Source of the DNA: Saprospiraceae bacterium
Lineage (GTDB): Bacteria; Bacteroidota; Bacteroidia; Chitinophagales; Saprospiraceae
DNA: 64,000 bases
Assembly (NCBI GenBank): GCA_016718205.1
Contig: JADKEB010000015.1
Coordinates: forward strand, 1-64,000
Reading direction: 5' to 3'
The notes below the pieces were generated by a model. It had not been told where the DNA came from. It did not search any database and saw nothing but the letters and a program-made list of their open reading frames with translations. The position numbers were made by a program, and so were the translations under genes. How positions within the stretch are numbered: position 1 is the first letter of the stretch; each line of letters starts with the position of its first letter. Positions 17,667-27,862 of this stretch are shown here, piece by piece.

Positions 17667-19019
17667 AGCAGATTTCCAAAGTTAAGGGATTTTCACTGTT
17701 CTAATGCGTGTTTTTGTTAATTAAGTTATAATGTTATTGAATCCATGATGAAACACATACCCATCTGTTGGCTCAAGTTCATAAATTCTGGACCTAGAAA
17801 AATGCATTAACCTGATCTCTGTAGCAGTAAATCAGAAAATCAAGGGTGAACTCAAATATCCCTTTAAATCTGATTTTTGATTTTGAGCTGGCAAATTTAC
17901 AATTAGGTTGGCAATCCGGTAACTATGGAAAGTATTCCTTCAGCAAAGACAGTTAAATCAACAAAATATCCTATAGCAGTGAATTAAAAGCTTTAGCACG
18001 ATTTAATGACACTTCAAAGTTACTGCGAAAACCCATTAGATTTGAATGATGAATGATTCGAACAACAAAAAACTACTTCATTAATTCTGCATCTTCCAGC
18101 ATATAAATCAGAAAATCAAAATTATCCCTGTTGAGTTTAAACCGGCCTTTAAATCTGATTTTTGTATCAATTTTGAGCTTTGGCAACTATTCCAAGGGCA
18201 CCAATTAGTGATAATATCTATGATGGACTCAACTCCTAAGACAGGCCTCCCAATAATTCTCAAAACCCAATAGAGACTTTATCATGTGGGCAAATGGATG
18301 TAGTTTGGCCGACAAAATAACGATGGTTTACATACGCCGGTCTCATCCACAGGTATTTTATTAGTAAATCCTTCAGCAATAGACAGATTATTCCATCAAC
18401 AAAACTTTCAGTGTATCATTAAAAATAAGTAATGAAACTTCCATTCCTAAAAAGTCGCTATACTTTTTTCAAATTTTAAATTGCAAAGCATATAATTCCA
18501 GGATGTGATATTATTTGGTCAAAATGCAGGTCTTCGGGCTTACTCAAAAGAAATTGCATCAAAAAGAACTGTATGAGTCACCTTCTTTTTAGGAAGACTT
18601 GTTAGGATAGATACATACAAGTGCTATCTGTGGCTTTAGATCACTCATTTCTGATTGTGGTAGAGTGCTATGATCATTTTCAAAGTTAATTTATGCGACT
18701 TGCTTCCTGCTATAAATCAGGATGGAGTTTTGATGCCTGACAATATCTGCCACTGATTTTAAACCAAAGAAATGCTAGGCAATTCCTGCGGAAGGACAAA
18801 TCATATTTTTCATTTAATAACTTTGGCAATGGTCCATATTTTTCATAGGTTCTGATAATTACTTTGGAAAAATCATTTATTGGGATTTTTAAATAGCCGT
18901 AATTACTGCTTTCAATTGCGCACGGAACAGTAATTATTATGACAATTTTTTTGAGTTTGAAGCTAATTATTTCTCTGATAGTTTATAAATATGTAAGTTT
19001 TCAAAAGAACGCCAATACA
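17667..19019. other. Gene-free stretch with a decayed internal duplication
   Basis: No convincing gene is seen in about 1.35 kb. Two diverged copies of one sequence are recognisable. Copy 1 near 17,825-17,965 contains AAATCAGAAAATCAA, CCTTTAAATCTGATTTTTG, TTTTGAGCT and CCTTCAGCAA. Copy 2 near 18,108-18,400 contains the same blocks in the same order, with longer spacing. This could be the ruin of a repetitive coding region. A 9-bp inverted repeat (TAATTACTG/CAGTAATTA) at 18,900-18,936 lies 3' of the DUF58 operon but has no T-run. Confidence 0.4.
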
Positions 19020-20378
19020 TCATATCATATTCCTTGCCTTGATTTCAAGGTATTTATTGAGGGCATCTACGGTCAGGTTTTGTGGTTTTGTAAGTATGCA
19101 CATGATACCGTACTTTTTTAGTTCCTGCACAATCAGCTTTTTTTCAAATATAAATTTTTCTGCGATAACTTTGTCGTATAGTTTTACATCAGTATCTGCG
19201 GGGGCTTCGGCAAGATGTTCTAATTCAGTGTTTTGAAAAAAAATGACAATCAAAAGATGGTTTTTGGATATGGCTTTCAGATATGGCAATTGTCTCGTAA
19301 GTCCGTCCAAGGTTTCAAAATTTGTAAATAGAAAAAGCAGGCTTCTGTGTGTAATGTTTTTTTTGATGTCAGCGTAAAGCCTTCCGTAATCTGATTCAAA
19401 AAAGTCAGTTTTTACATTGTACAACGCTTCCATGATGCGCTCTTTTTGAGTGGCTCTTTTATCTGCCGCTACCCTATTGTCCACTCTTTTGGAAAATGAG
19501 AAAAATCCTGCATAATCCTGTTTGCGAAGTACAACATTGGATAAGATAATACACGTATTGATGGCATAATCGAGCAGGCTCAACCCATCAAAAGGCATTT
19601 TCATCACTCTACCTTTGTCGACGATACAGTACACAGATTGTGATCTTTCGTCCTGAAACTGATTGACCATCAGTTTGTTACTTTTGGCTGTGGCTTTCCA
19701 GTTGACCGTCCTGAAATCATCACCGGGTACATATTCCTTGATCTTTTCAAATTCCATAGTATGCCCGAGTTTCCTGACCTTCTTTAATCCATGCTGAAAA
19801 ATTTTATTTGAAAATGCCATCAGTTCATACTTGCGCAAATCGACCACAGATGGATACACCGCGACTTCTTTTGCCGCCTTGATGGTATATCTTCTTTTGA
19901 TCATGCGCAGAGGTGAAGTGACGTAAATGTGAATATCTCCGAATCCTACCAATCCCCTGAAGGTAGGGCGCATGAGGTAGGGCAGATGTACTTTATTTGC
20001 TGCTGAAATGGTTTTTTTTATTTCAAAATCTCTTACCTGAAACTCGGGAGGCAACTCATCGATGATATCTGCCTGAATGTCAAATGAATACTTATTGTAA
20101 ATGTATAAGTCAACCTTATTCTGGTCGCCATTTGAAAACCTGTGACCGACTATTCTCTCTGCGTCCACACGGGAGATAGGTAAGAAAAGCAAGCCTATAT
20201 CAAAAATAAAAACCACCAAAAGTATCAATAACAAAATCTGAGATGGCAAAAATAAAGAAGGTATAAAAAATGACACTACAAAAACGATGACCACTCCAAT
20301 TCCTGCATAAAAAAATACCGGATGTATGTAGAGATGGTAAAACAGATTTTTGAAAAACTGCAGGATGTCTTTTGTCAT
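19020..20378 (-). CDS. DUF58 domain protein
   Basis: 452 residues with two N-terminal membrane helices (about 15-60) and a large cytoplasmic part. The DUF58 signature is evident near residues 195-240: GHTMEFEKIKEYVPGDDFR followed by VNWKATAKSNKLMVNQF. A vWA-like fold follows. It is the last gene of a five-gene MoxR operon. In such operons the MoxR ATPase is thought to act as a chaperone on the DUF58/vWA partner. The upstream moxR-like gene ends 9 bp before its start. Confidence 0.9.
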   Translation of the reverse strand: MTKDILQFFKNLFYHLYIHPVFFYAGIGVVIVFVVSFFIPSLFLPSQILLLILLVVFIFDIGLLFLPISRVDAERIVGHRFSNGDQNKVDLYIYNKYSFDIQADIIDELPPEFQVRDFEIKKTISAANKVHLPYLMRPTFRGLVGFGDIHIYVTSPLRMIKRRYTIKAAKEVAVYPSVVDLRKYELMAFSNKIFQHGLKKVRKLGHTMEFEKIKEYVPGDDFRTVNWKATAKSNKLMVNQFQDERSQSVYCIVDKGRVMKMPFDGLSLLDYAINTCIILSNVVLRKQDYAGFFSFSKRVDNRVAADKRATQKERIMEALYNVKTDFFESDYGRLYADIKKNITHRSLLFLFTNFETLDGLTRQLPYLKAISKNHLLIVIFFQNTELEHLAEAPADTDVKLYDKVIAEKFIFEKKLIVQELKKYGIMCILTKPQNLTVDALNKYLEIKARNMI

Positions 20379-20387
20379 TTTTAAAGC

Positions 20388-21383
20388 TTATCTGGGTATT
20401 TCTACAGATTCTATTATTTGTTTGACGATCAATGAAGCCGTGATGCCTTCCATTTCTTTTTCAGGAGCCACTACCAACCTATGGCACAGCACAGCATGGG
20501 ACACGTCCTTGATATCTTCCGGAGTCACAAAATCTCGCCCTCTGATAGCGGCATGGGCTTTGGAGGCATTCAATAATGCTATTGATGCCCTCGGTGAGGC
20601 ACCCAGGTACAACATGGGGTTTTCTCTGGTATTGACTACAATACCGGCGATATATGAAATCATTTGCACATCTACCTTTACCTGTCTTACCAAAGCCTGA
20701 AATTCCATGATTTCCTGGCCTGTGACGACTGCTGATATGTCATCAATTTTATTGCCGGTAAGAAGATTGTTTTCTCTCGTTATGATTTTTACTTCTTCAT
20801 CTCTGGAAGGATAGTCTATCTGTATTTTCAACAAAAATCTATCCAACTGAGCTTCGGGCAGTCTGTAGGTACCTTCCTGTTCGATGGGGTTTTGAGTTGC
20901 CACCACGAGGAAAGGTAATTCCATAGGATGGGTAACTCCGTCCATAGTGATCTGCCGTTCTTCCATTACTTCAAAGAGTGCCGCCTGAGTCTTGGCCGGA
21001 GCTCGATTGATCTCATCTATGAGGACTACATTTGCATATATCGGCCCTTTCCGGTATTCAAAATCCGATTTTTTAACATCAAAAACAAGGGTACCGAGGA
21101 TGTCACTGGGCATGAGATCAGGAGTAAACTGAATCCGGCTGAAATCCGTATGGATACACTTTGACAGCAATTTTGCTGTAATCGTTTTTGCTACACCAGG
21201 TACACCTTCCAGTAGAGTATGTCCATTGGCAAGCAGGGACACGAGCAGGAGATCGATGAGTTTTTCTTGACCAACTATCACACGAGCAATTTCATCTTTT
21301 ATGGCTTTGGTCTTTTCTTTGATGTGGCTCATTTCCAACCTGTTTTCAAAATGCAATTGTTCGTTTATTGTGTTATCTTCCAT
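20388..21383 (-). CDS. MoxR-family AAA+ ATPase
   Basis: 331 residues. Walker A is LLEGVPGVAKT near residue 60, Walker B is VLIDEINRAP near residue 120, and the sensor/MoxR motif is ATQNPIEQEGTYRLPEAQLD near residue 165. The lid domain follows (ASPRASIALLNASKAHAAIR). MoxR ATPases are cytoplasmic chaperone-like proteins that support assembly or activation of partner proteins. The gene begins 3 bp downstream of the DUF4350 gene. Confidence 0.95.
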   Translation of the reverse strand: MEDNTINEQLHFENRLEMSHIKEKTKAIKDEIARVIVGQEKLIDLLLVSLLANGHTLLEGVPGVAKTITAKLLSKCIHTDFSRIQFTPDLMPSDILGTLVFDVKKSDFEYRKGPIYANVVLIDEINRAPAKTQAALFEVMEERQITMDGVTHPMELPFLVVATQNPIEQEGTYRLPEAQLDRFLLKIQIDYPSRDEEVKIITRENNLLTGNKIDDISAVVTGQEIMEFQALVRQVKVDVQMISYIAGIVVNTRENPMLYLGASPRASIALLNASKAHAAIRGRDFVTPEDIKDVSHAVLCHRLVVAPEKEMEGITASLIVKQIIESVEIPR

Positions 21384-21386
21384 GTA

Positions 21387-22598
21387 TTATGATTTATAAA
21401 AGTTTTCAATGGTGTCGCTAAGTCTCTGCAGATCGTGAATGGTGCAAGTATAATCAAATTGTTTGTGTTTATTGATCAAAAGTACCAGTCTTTGGATGAT
21501 TTTCATATCTTTACCGGACTTGGTGTGCAGGGATACAGTAAATTTTCCATCCAGAACATCCGTCGACAAATGGTATTCTGACCTTATTTTTTCAAGAAAA
21601 TAGATGATTTTTTTATCTATCAGGACTTTCATATCTCCTTCGAGTCTATACAGATTTCCAATGGTTTTTGCAAAATCAACGGACGAATTAGATGGGGCAG
21701 TTATGATGGGAATGATTCTTTGGCTTCTTCTGATATTAAAAATAATAAATGCCAGTAAGCCGACTATGATCAGGTACCATGCCCACTTCAACGCTGGCTG
21801 AGACATGATAAAGCGCAAAGGTGAGTCCGAGATGACCCGGGCTGTCTGCTTGTGCAGCAACCATACTACGTCCTGATGATCCGGAATATATGACAGTACT
21901 TTTTCAGTATGCTTGTAGTCATTGGCTCTCATGAAGTGATAGTTGGTAAAAACCCCGGGTTCGAGATGAATAAAAAAACTTCCTTCACCCATTCTTACCT
22001 GAACAAAATTAGGACGGGTCTTTTTATTGATAGAGCGCATACCCAATACTGATGTCATCGAAGGATCAAATGAAGCGAAGTATGACCCTGTGATGGTTCT
22101 TTCTGCATCGATACCCTGATCACGAATTATTCTATCAGTCAGAAAGATGGTAATGTTTTCGGAATTATGTACGGGTAAAATACTGTAGGGTGTGGATATC
22201 TGCTCAAGTTTTAAGCTGTCCATCAACACTTGTGGAAAGGTAAATGCACTCAGAAATACGGTATTTCCATTTCTGACAAACCTGCATAGATGATTGATTT
22301 GGTCATTCCCGGCATCAAAAGAAACATTGACATTCAGCAAGGCATAATCATATAATACTGAATCTTCAAACACACCTTCATAAAAATAATCCTTCAGGTC
22401 ATCTTTGTACCGCTCTACGTAAACATTAAAAAAAGTATCTATCTCCCTATCCAGGATATACAATCCCATGGGTATTTTGTCTTTCGTATTGAATGATGGT
22501 GTCCAGTCCAAAGGTTTTTTTCCTGAGTTCCCAATGATCAAGGTAAGCAATAGCAAAACGAATGCAATACTGAGAATAGTGATGCTCGACTTATTCAT
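21387..22598 (-). CDS. DUF4350-type membrane protein of the MoxR operon
   Basis: 403 residues with an N-terminal membrane helix (ITILSIAFVLLLLTLIIG), a periplasmic domain of about 230 residues resembling a glutamine-amidotransferase-like fold, and a second helix near residues 265-285 (WAWYLIIVGLLAFIIFNI). A cytoplasmic tail follows. DUF4350 proteins commonly sit between the DUF4129 and MoxR genes in Bacteroidota. Its start overlaps the end of the upstream DUF4129 gene by 8 bp, which implies translational coupling. Confidence 0.8.
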   Translation of the reverse strand: MNKSSITILSIAFVLLLLTLIIGNSGKKPLDWTPSFNTKDKIPMGLYILDREIDTFFNVYVERYKDDLKDYFYEGVFEDSVLYDYALLNVNVSFDAGNDQINHLCRFVRNGNTVFLSAFTFPQVLMDSLKLEQISTPYSILPVHNSENITIFLTDRIIRDQGIDAERTITGSYFASFDPSMTSVLGMRSINKKTRPNFVQVRMGEGSFFIHLEPGVFTNYHFMRANDYKHTEKVLSYIPDHQDVVWLLHKQTARVISDSPLRFIMSQPALKWAWYLIIVGLLAFIIFNIRRSQRIIPIITAPSNSSVDFAKTIGNLYRLEGDMKVLIDKKIIYFLEKIRSEYHLSTDVLDGKFTVSLHTKSGKDMKIIQRLVLLINKHKQFDYTCTIHDLQRLSDTIENFYKS

Positions 22599-23388
22599 AT
22601 CTCAATATGGATGAAGTGTGATCAAAAGCTTGCTCGGCAACTCCAAAATCATGATTTTCAAGTTCAAATCCGCCATACCAAATATGTTCGTAGATATATG
22701 AAACATAAGAAAATGCTGCTGACAGCTTCTTGTCTTTTATCTCATAGTAATAGTCGGAGTTGGTTTTGTCTTTGTTGTACCGGATGATGCCTCGGGTGGA
22801 AAGTTGATGAAGCAAGATGAGATATCGGTACCTTATAGCCATTCTGAAATCTCCGTTTTTTCTTGATCGGTCATAAAGGGTATTGTAATCTTCTTCATGT
22901 AAATTTTCTTCTGAAAGCGGAAAACTGATCACTCTTTTCTGATCATTTTTATCAAAAATCCAATTGCCCTTTTTACCGAGAAGGATGCTGACGATGGCAA
23001 AAACTGCATATATAATGATGATAAAAGCTGCTATTCTCGCGATCCAAACTAAAATAGCACCTGAATTACCGGATTTTTTAGTTTCACGAGGTGGACCAAA
23101 CAACCATTCAAAAAATCTTTGAAGGGCATTTTTAGTACGAGGTTTTACTTCATAATCAAAAACATCAGATTGATATTTATCTTTAAAATTTTCATTAAAT
23201 TTTCTGTTGAGAGCCGGAGTTGATGTATTATTTGTTCCTATAATAGATGAATCCATATCAGAGATATCCAAAGGATTTGTCAGAACTGCATTCAAATCAG
23301 AAGAAGTAGTATCGGATAAACCGTACATATTGTGCTGAACAAATAGGATCAAACAAAATATCAGATGAAATCCACTTTTTATGCTCAT
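22591..23388 (-). CDS. DUF4129-type membrane protein of the MoxR operon
   Basis: 265 residues: an export signal, a periplasmic segment, one membrane helix near residues 108-130 (GAILVWIARIAAFIIIIYAV) and a cytoplasmic helical domain resembling the DUF4129 C terminus (YLILLHQLSTRGIIRYNKDK, then TNSDYYYEI). It overlaps the SpoIIM gene by 4 bp (ATGA type) and the DUF4350 gene by 8 bp. The tight packing supports joint function in the cell envelope. The biochemical activity is unknown. Confidence 0.75.
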   Translation of the reverse strand: MSIKSGFHLIFCLILFVQHNMYGLSDTTSSDLNAVLTNPLDISDMDSSIIGTNNTSTPALNRKFNENFKDKYQSDVFDYEVKPRTKNALQRFFEWLFGPPRETKKSGNSGAILVWIARIAAFIIIIYAVFAIVSILLGKKGNWIFDKNDQKRVISFPLSEENLHEEDYNTLYDRSRKNGDFRMAIRYRYLILLHQLSTRGIIRYNKDKTNSDYYYEIKDKKLSAAFSYVSYIYEHIWYGGFELENHDFGVAEQAFDHTSSILRYE

Positions 23389-24353
23389 GTATCTGCTGAT
23401 TTTATATGATCATACCGAAAAGGATATATAAGGTAATACCAACTGATACAACTCAGCGTCAACAGGATGATGCCTACGCTGACCACATTGGGCATACTAT
23501 TGGAATATCTGGTGATAAACCCTTCCAAAAACCCAGCTGATATCGTAAAAGGGATGGTGCTGATCCATATCTTAAGTCCGGTTTTCATGCTGTTTTTAAA
23601 AGATTGCAACCTCGATAGTGTCCCCGGAAATAATATACCGAATCCAAGGATAAGACCCGCCATCGCTTCTATCACTATGGCAAATATCTCCATACTTCCA
23701 TGTATCCAAATTCCCCTTACACTTTCCCATAACACTCCTTGCTGTCCAAAAAATGTCTGAAATGAACCTAACATGATGCCATTGTGCAACATGATATAAG
23801 CAGTGCCCAATCCCCCTGTGATCCCATAAACAAAACACTTAAGGCCTACCTGAAGATTGTTCATAGTGATACCAATAAAACTGCCCCAATTTGATCCGGA
23901 TTTGTACACAGCAACAGGATCGCCTCCTTTGATATTGTCCAGAGTCATATCTACGTACTGATCTCCCAGTATGAGGCGTACAAAAGAGTCATCATAAGTA
24001 GCGGACAACACACCAAGACTGACACTTACGAAAAACAAAGTAAAGGCATAAATCAAAAATCTTTTATTTTCTCTGATGAGCAAAGGTACTTCTGTTTTAA
24101 AAAAATCTATTAGTTGATTTTTGTCAGTTCTTTTGGTTTTGTATATTTGCTGAAATGCTGATGCTGCAAGATGATTTAAATATATAACTGTCTTACTTTT
24201 AGGATAATATGTCTGAGCGAAAGAAAGGTCATTGATTAGTTGTACATATAATCCTGCAAGGTCATCAGGATTTTTTTTAATTTTACCGGAAGTAGCCTGC
24301 TCAAAAGCAAGCCATTTATCTTTATTACGTTTTATGAATGCAACCTCCCTCAT
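23385..24353 (-). CDS. Stage II sporulation protein M-like membrane protein (DUF95)
   Basis: 322 residues; first gene of the MoxR operon. The N terminus is cytoplasmic and helical (MREVAFIKRNKDKWLAFEQA). Several membrane helices follow, with typical SpoIIM-family segments such as NNLQVGLKCFVYGITGG and HNGIMLGSFQTFF. The organism is not a spore former; this is the general SpoIIM-like envelope protein found beside RDD and MoxR genes. Its start is only 20 bp from the divergent RDD gene, so both must share a very compact promoter region. Confidence 0.88.
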   Translation of the reverse strand: MREVAFIKRNKDKWLAFEQATSGKIKKNPDDLAGLYVQLINDLSFAQTYYPKSKTVIYLNHLAASAFQQIYKTKRTDKNQLIDFFKTEVPLLIRENKRFLIYAFTLFFVSVSLGVLSATYDDSFVRLILGDQYVDMTLDNIKGGDPVAVYKSGSNWGSFIGITMNNLQVGLKCFVYGITGGLGTAYIMLHNGIMLGSFQTFFGQQGVLWESVRGIWIHGSMEIFAIVIEAMAGLILGFGILFPGTLSRLQSFKNSMKTGLKIWISTIPFTISAGFLEGFITRYSNSMPNVVSVGIILLTLSCISWYYLIYPFRYDHIKSADT

Positions 24354-24373
24354 AGGGTGTAAAAATAATATAT

Positions 24374-25108
24374 ATGCCTGAAATTAGCATCAATACTACA
24401 CAAAATGTGAATATAAATTTTGCAGTCGCCAGTATCGGTGCCAGGATGGGTGCATATCTGACTGATGGTGCCGTCAAGTTATGTTATCACTTATTGATGC
24501 AATGGACCATACTTTCGGGGGTTTCGATAGATAATGTGATACGCGATAACTGGTCTATGATGGCTATTTTCATATTGTTGTACCTGCCCGTGATCTTTTA
24601 CAGCCTTGTGCAGGAATCCCTGATGGAAGGTCAGACTATCGGCAAAAAACTGTTGGGAATCAAAGTTGTAAAAATTGATGGGTATCAGGCTTCTTTTTTC
24701 GATTACCTGGTCAGGTGGGTATTGAGATTGATAGACATATCAGGATCTCTGTATATCGCCGGTATGACATCGATGGCTGCAACAAAATACCACCAGAGAC
24801 TCGGAGATCTGGCAGCAGGTACAGCAGTCATTTCGCTCAAAAATAATATCAACATCAGCCACACCATCCTCGAACAACTCTCTGAAGATTATCAACCCGT
24901 ATTTGCACAGGTCGTAAGGTTTTCCGATAATGATATGCGCATCATCAAAGAAACATATCAGAATGCCATTAAAAACAACGATCAGGTGACTATAAAAAAG
25001 CTCATCAGTAAGATGGAAACAGTGTCCGGAATACAACAGGGAGCGTTTTCTGATTCAAAATTCATCTCTACCATCATCAAAGATTATAACTACTATACTG
25101 GTAAATAG
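24374..25108 (+). CDS. RDD-family membrane protein
   Basis: 244 residues. The RDD domain covers about residues 15-155, with VASIGARMGAYLTDGAVKL at the first helix (the Arg-Asp-Asp pattern), then MEGQTIGKKLLGIKVV and a late RLGDLAAGTAVI. A hydrophilic tail of about 85 residues follows. RDD proteins are envelope proteins, some of them ion antiporters. It is divergent from and almost touching the SpoIIM-like gene, the usual neighbourhood in Bacteroidota. Confidence 0.9.
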   Translation: MPEISINTTQNVNINFAVASIGARMGAYLTDGAVKLCYHLLMQWTILSGVSIDNVIRDNWSMMAIFILLYLPVIFYSLVQESLMEGQTIGKKLLGIKVVKIDGYQASFFDYLVRWVLRLIDISGSLYIAGMTSMAATKYHQRLGDLAAGTAVISLKNNINISHTILEQLSEDYQPVFAQVVRFSDNDMRIIKETYQNAIKNNDQVTIKKLISKMETVSGIQQGAFSDSKFISTIIKDYNYYTGK

Positions 25109-25206
25109 TTATTGTTGTTTCTCATCTAACAAATTGGTGGGTATATTCTTTTTTTTCTTTTCCTAAACTATGATTAGTATCCTTTGACTTCCCAACCAAC
25201 ATTTAA

Positions 25207-26874
25207 TCAATTACCTATACGATCCAATAATTCTTTTACCACTTTACGATAATATTTGGCTAATTCTACATTTTTAAACAAAGGTAAGATGTCTGCACCA
25301 TATTTTTCATAATGATTGAAAAGGACTTCATCATCATCAACGGAAGAAGATATTAAATCTGTAAAATTTCCAGGATCTATCTTTGCGATGGCACAAGCTA
25401 AATAATAATTTGTTTGAAAACTGAATATGATTTTTTTCTCTGTTTTTGAAGATTTTCCATATTTCATAAATGCTGCATAAACTCCTGCAAATGAAAAATA
25501 CTCATCTACTTCATTGGGGTACTTATTTACAAGGGATATGATTGCCTTTTTATCATCTATTTTGTATAATATTCTCATCATTTCGATCCTTGCTCCTAAA
25601 TTGTCATCCGGATTCATATCTATGATTTCTTTGTAACCATCCAAGGCATCATCGAAATAGCCACCAAGTTCATAGGTCTTTGCCAGCAGATATTTTGCTC
25701 TCATAAAAGGCCTGGTATAAGAAGCTTTCCACCACATTTTATCTATTTGTATTCTCTTATAATCATAATCAAGAATATTGACATTGGTAACTAATGCGAG
25801 CAAATCTATCCTTTTTTCCAAATCTCCTTCCCAGCCTGCGATTAGAATTTGAGCTTCTAAATTATGCGCATTGGTTGTGAGTATTAACTTTGCTTTTGCT
25901 ATTCCTTCTTCTTGTGTCAAATCATAAAGCTGGATGGCTGCATATTCGTCATCTTCTCGTGGATTGGGATTTTGATCTCTTCTTTCTTGAGCAGAAAGTG
26001 ATGTGAATTGTTCCATATATTTTGTTAAGTCTTCCTCTCCTTCAAATTCCGTTGTCAACATGTCTCTATAGTATTGCATAAAGCTCGAATAATGCAAATC
26101 GGGTATAAAAGCATTTTCATCTAAATCTCGGATTACCACAAATTCAGGTGTAACTTGATACTGATTTTTCATTATTTCAATAAAAAGGACCATAAAACCA
26201 AGTTGGCAATCTATGCTAAAGGAGATGTCAGAGTCATTAACACAGATGGTATATAATTTAAGCGGTACATTTGTATCATTATCTTTAATTAAGTCAGTGA
26301 TTACTTGTATACACTGTTCTTTTGTAATAGGTGTGTCTCTGTCAAAATCAATGGTGACATGGAGATTACATGTTTTATTCATGATCTCCTCCGCACTCTG
26401 GAGCATCTCAGGTGTTAACTCTTCGTCGTCATAGTCATCATCTTCACACAATTCATTACCTTCTGCGTCGTCATCCCACTCCAATTCTGCTTGGTCAAAA
26501 CCTATTTTTAATATACTGACCTCTAGTTTTACAGCCATTTTGGTGATCTCACTTGGATTGATTTCGTAAAAATCAGATAATAATGAGATATGATCATTGA
26601 ACTTTGTAAGACCTTCTTCCAAAATGCGATTTTTGTTGTACTCTATGATCATAAGGTTGGCAGCGGCTGCAAGTGCTAACATTTCACTTTTCAGAACTTT
26701 ATTACCCGCATCTTCATAGGCACACCAAAGCGCAAACCCACCATTGGATAACTCCCAATATAAGTCATATTCATACCAGAATGCTGTCATGTATTCTAAA
26801 TACATATTTTCAGGCTTTTCAGAGAAATCAGATAACTTCACGACTTTACTCATACAATTATTTTTAGCTTGCAA
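25207..26874 (-). CDS. Hypothetical TPR-like cytoplasmic protein
   Basis: 555 residues without signal peptide or membrane helix. I do not recognise a named family. Helical repeat segments near residues 395-440 (AKYLLAKTYELGGYFDDALD, GYKEIIDMNPDDN) look like tetratricopeptide repeats. A strongly acidic stretch lies near residues 127-145 (EWDDDAEGNELCEDDDYDDE). The start at Met-8 (MSKVVKLSDF, 26,853) is as plausible as the first Met. It is a single gene; repeat element e lies about 100 bp upstream. Confidence 0.65.
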   Translation of the reverse strand: MQAKNNCMSKVVKLSDFSEKPENMYLEYMTAFWYEYDLYWELSNGGFALWCAYEDAGNKVLKSEMLALAAAANLMIIEYNKNRILEEGLTKFNDHISLLSDFYEINPSEITKMAVKLEVSILKIGFDQAELEWDDDAEGNELCEDDDYDDEELTPEMLQSAEEIMNKTCNLHVTIDFDRDTPITKEQCIQVITDLIKDNDTNVPLKLYTICVNDSDISFSIDCQLGFMVLFIEIMKNQYQVTPEFVVIRDLDENAFIPDLHYSSFMQYYRDMLTTEFEGEEDLTKYMEQFTSLSAQERRDQNPNPREDDEYAAIQLYDLTQEEGIAKAKLILTTNAHNLEAQILIAGWEGDLEKRIDLLALVTNVNILDYDYKRIQIDKMWWKASYTRPFMRAKYLLAKTYELGGYFDDALDGYKEIIDMNPDDNLGARIEMMRILYKIDDKKAIISLVNKYPNEVDEYFSFAGVYAAFMKYGKSSKTEKKIIFSFQTNYYLACAIAKIDPGNFTDLISSSVDDDEVLFNHYEKYGADILPLFKNVELAKYYRKVVKELLDRIGN

Positions 26875-26976
26875 AAATAAGTTTCATTCCAATAAAATAA
26901 CCACAAAATGTTTAGAATATTAAAGTATCTGTCTTTATAAAAGATTATTTGTTGGTGCTCTGTCCAGATAAAGAAC

Positions 26977-27142
26977 TTAGAGTATGTTTAAATTTTCATG
27001 TTTGAGCGAAAGTGAGCAAATTTAATTTTATGTAAGGCATATTTTGCAGTTGTAGCTGGTTGCTACACCAAAAAATATAACGCAATAGAAAATAAAATTT
27101 GCCGATTGGAGCCAAATGATGAAACTTTAAACATACTCTTAG
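26977..27142. repeat. Palindromic MITE-like element, copy e
   Basis: It runs from TTAGAGTATGTTTAAA to TTTAAACATACTCTTAG, with the internal hairpin GTAGC-TGGTT-GCTAC. It is nearly identical to copy f at 56,656-56,821, almost 30 kb away, with only a few base differences over about 165 bp. This suggests recent spread or conversion. Confidence 0.8.
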
Positions 27143-27345
27143 TTAATTAATAAATTGCGGCTCTTTTTCCCAATCACTAAGATAAAAATACTCGCCGTAG
27201 CGTAGAACATTTATATCAATTAGTCTAAGCTGTGGTACGGAGCCCACAGTTCAGAGATAAAATCTTTTGCGACGATTTCTTTACGCTCTTCTTCTTTATC
27301 TTTGAAATAATAGCTCCCATTATTATCTAACTAAAGTTTCGGTGT
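27143..27345 (-). pseudogene. Short remnant of an unknown gene
   Basis: The minus strand encodes two runs in different frames that look like real protein: SYYFKDKEEERKEIVAKDFI followed by SELWAPYHS, then after a frame change DINVLRYGEYFYLSDWEKEP ending QFIN and a stop at 27,143-27,145. The remnant ends exactly at repeat element e. I cannot name the family. Stops bound it upstream near 27,345. Confidence 0.35.
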
Positions 27346-27862
27346 TTTTAAATAAAACATATACAATAAATTACATATTAAAGAATTATTCAATAAAATA
27401 ACTTATAGTGCTGATAGCCAATGTCTTAAATAGCATTTACAAGGATTATAATTCTTAAGGGGTAAACTTAATGTACTTTCATATACTATGCCAAAGTCTA
27501 CCTATGATTGGCCTTTTCATTTTTAGACAAAACTTTGCAAAATTGCGTTAAGAACAGAAAACTGTATGAGCCAAAACGAATGCACAAAGCGAGAACAAAA
27601 TAACGAAGTTCCTCAAATATCAAAACGGTGATAAACTCCAAAGGCGAGTTTTTTATGTTTAGCAATTTTGTGAAGTTTTGACGTTAAGAAAATGAAAAAG
27701 CCTTGACTTTTTTGTTTCTTTTGTGTCAAGACAAAAGAAAAAGATGTTAATATCAATCTAACAAGAATAATTTCATATATCAAGTTTAGAATGAAGTACG
27801 AAATTTGCAATTTGTCTTTGCAAAATTTACTCCGAAACTTAAATTATCTAACTTGATATCTA
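27346..27862. other. AT-rich stretch, no gene seen
   Basis: A 65-codon minus-strand frame (27,613-27,810) has low-complexity content and no recognisable domain. I treat the stretch as non-coding. Confidence 0.4.

Noticed and set aside
24354..24373. A separate regulatory element between the SpoIIM-like and RDD genes
   Set aside because: Only 20 bp are available; any promoter must lie within the coding sequences and none could be pinned down.
27613..27810. 65-codon minus-strand frame
   Set aside because: Low-complexity, hydrophobic and lysine-rich text in AT-rich DNA, no recognisable family.
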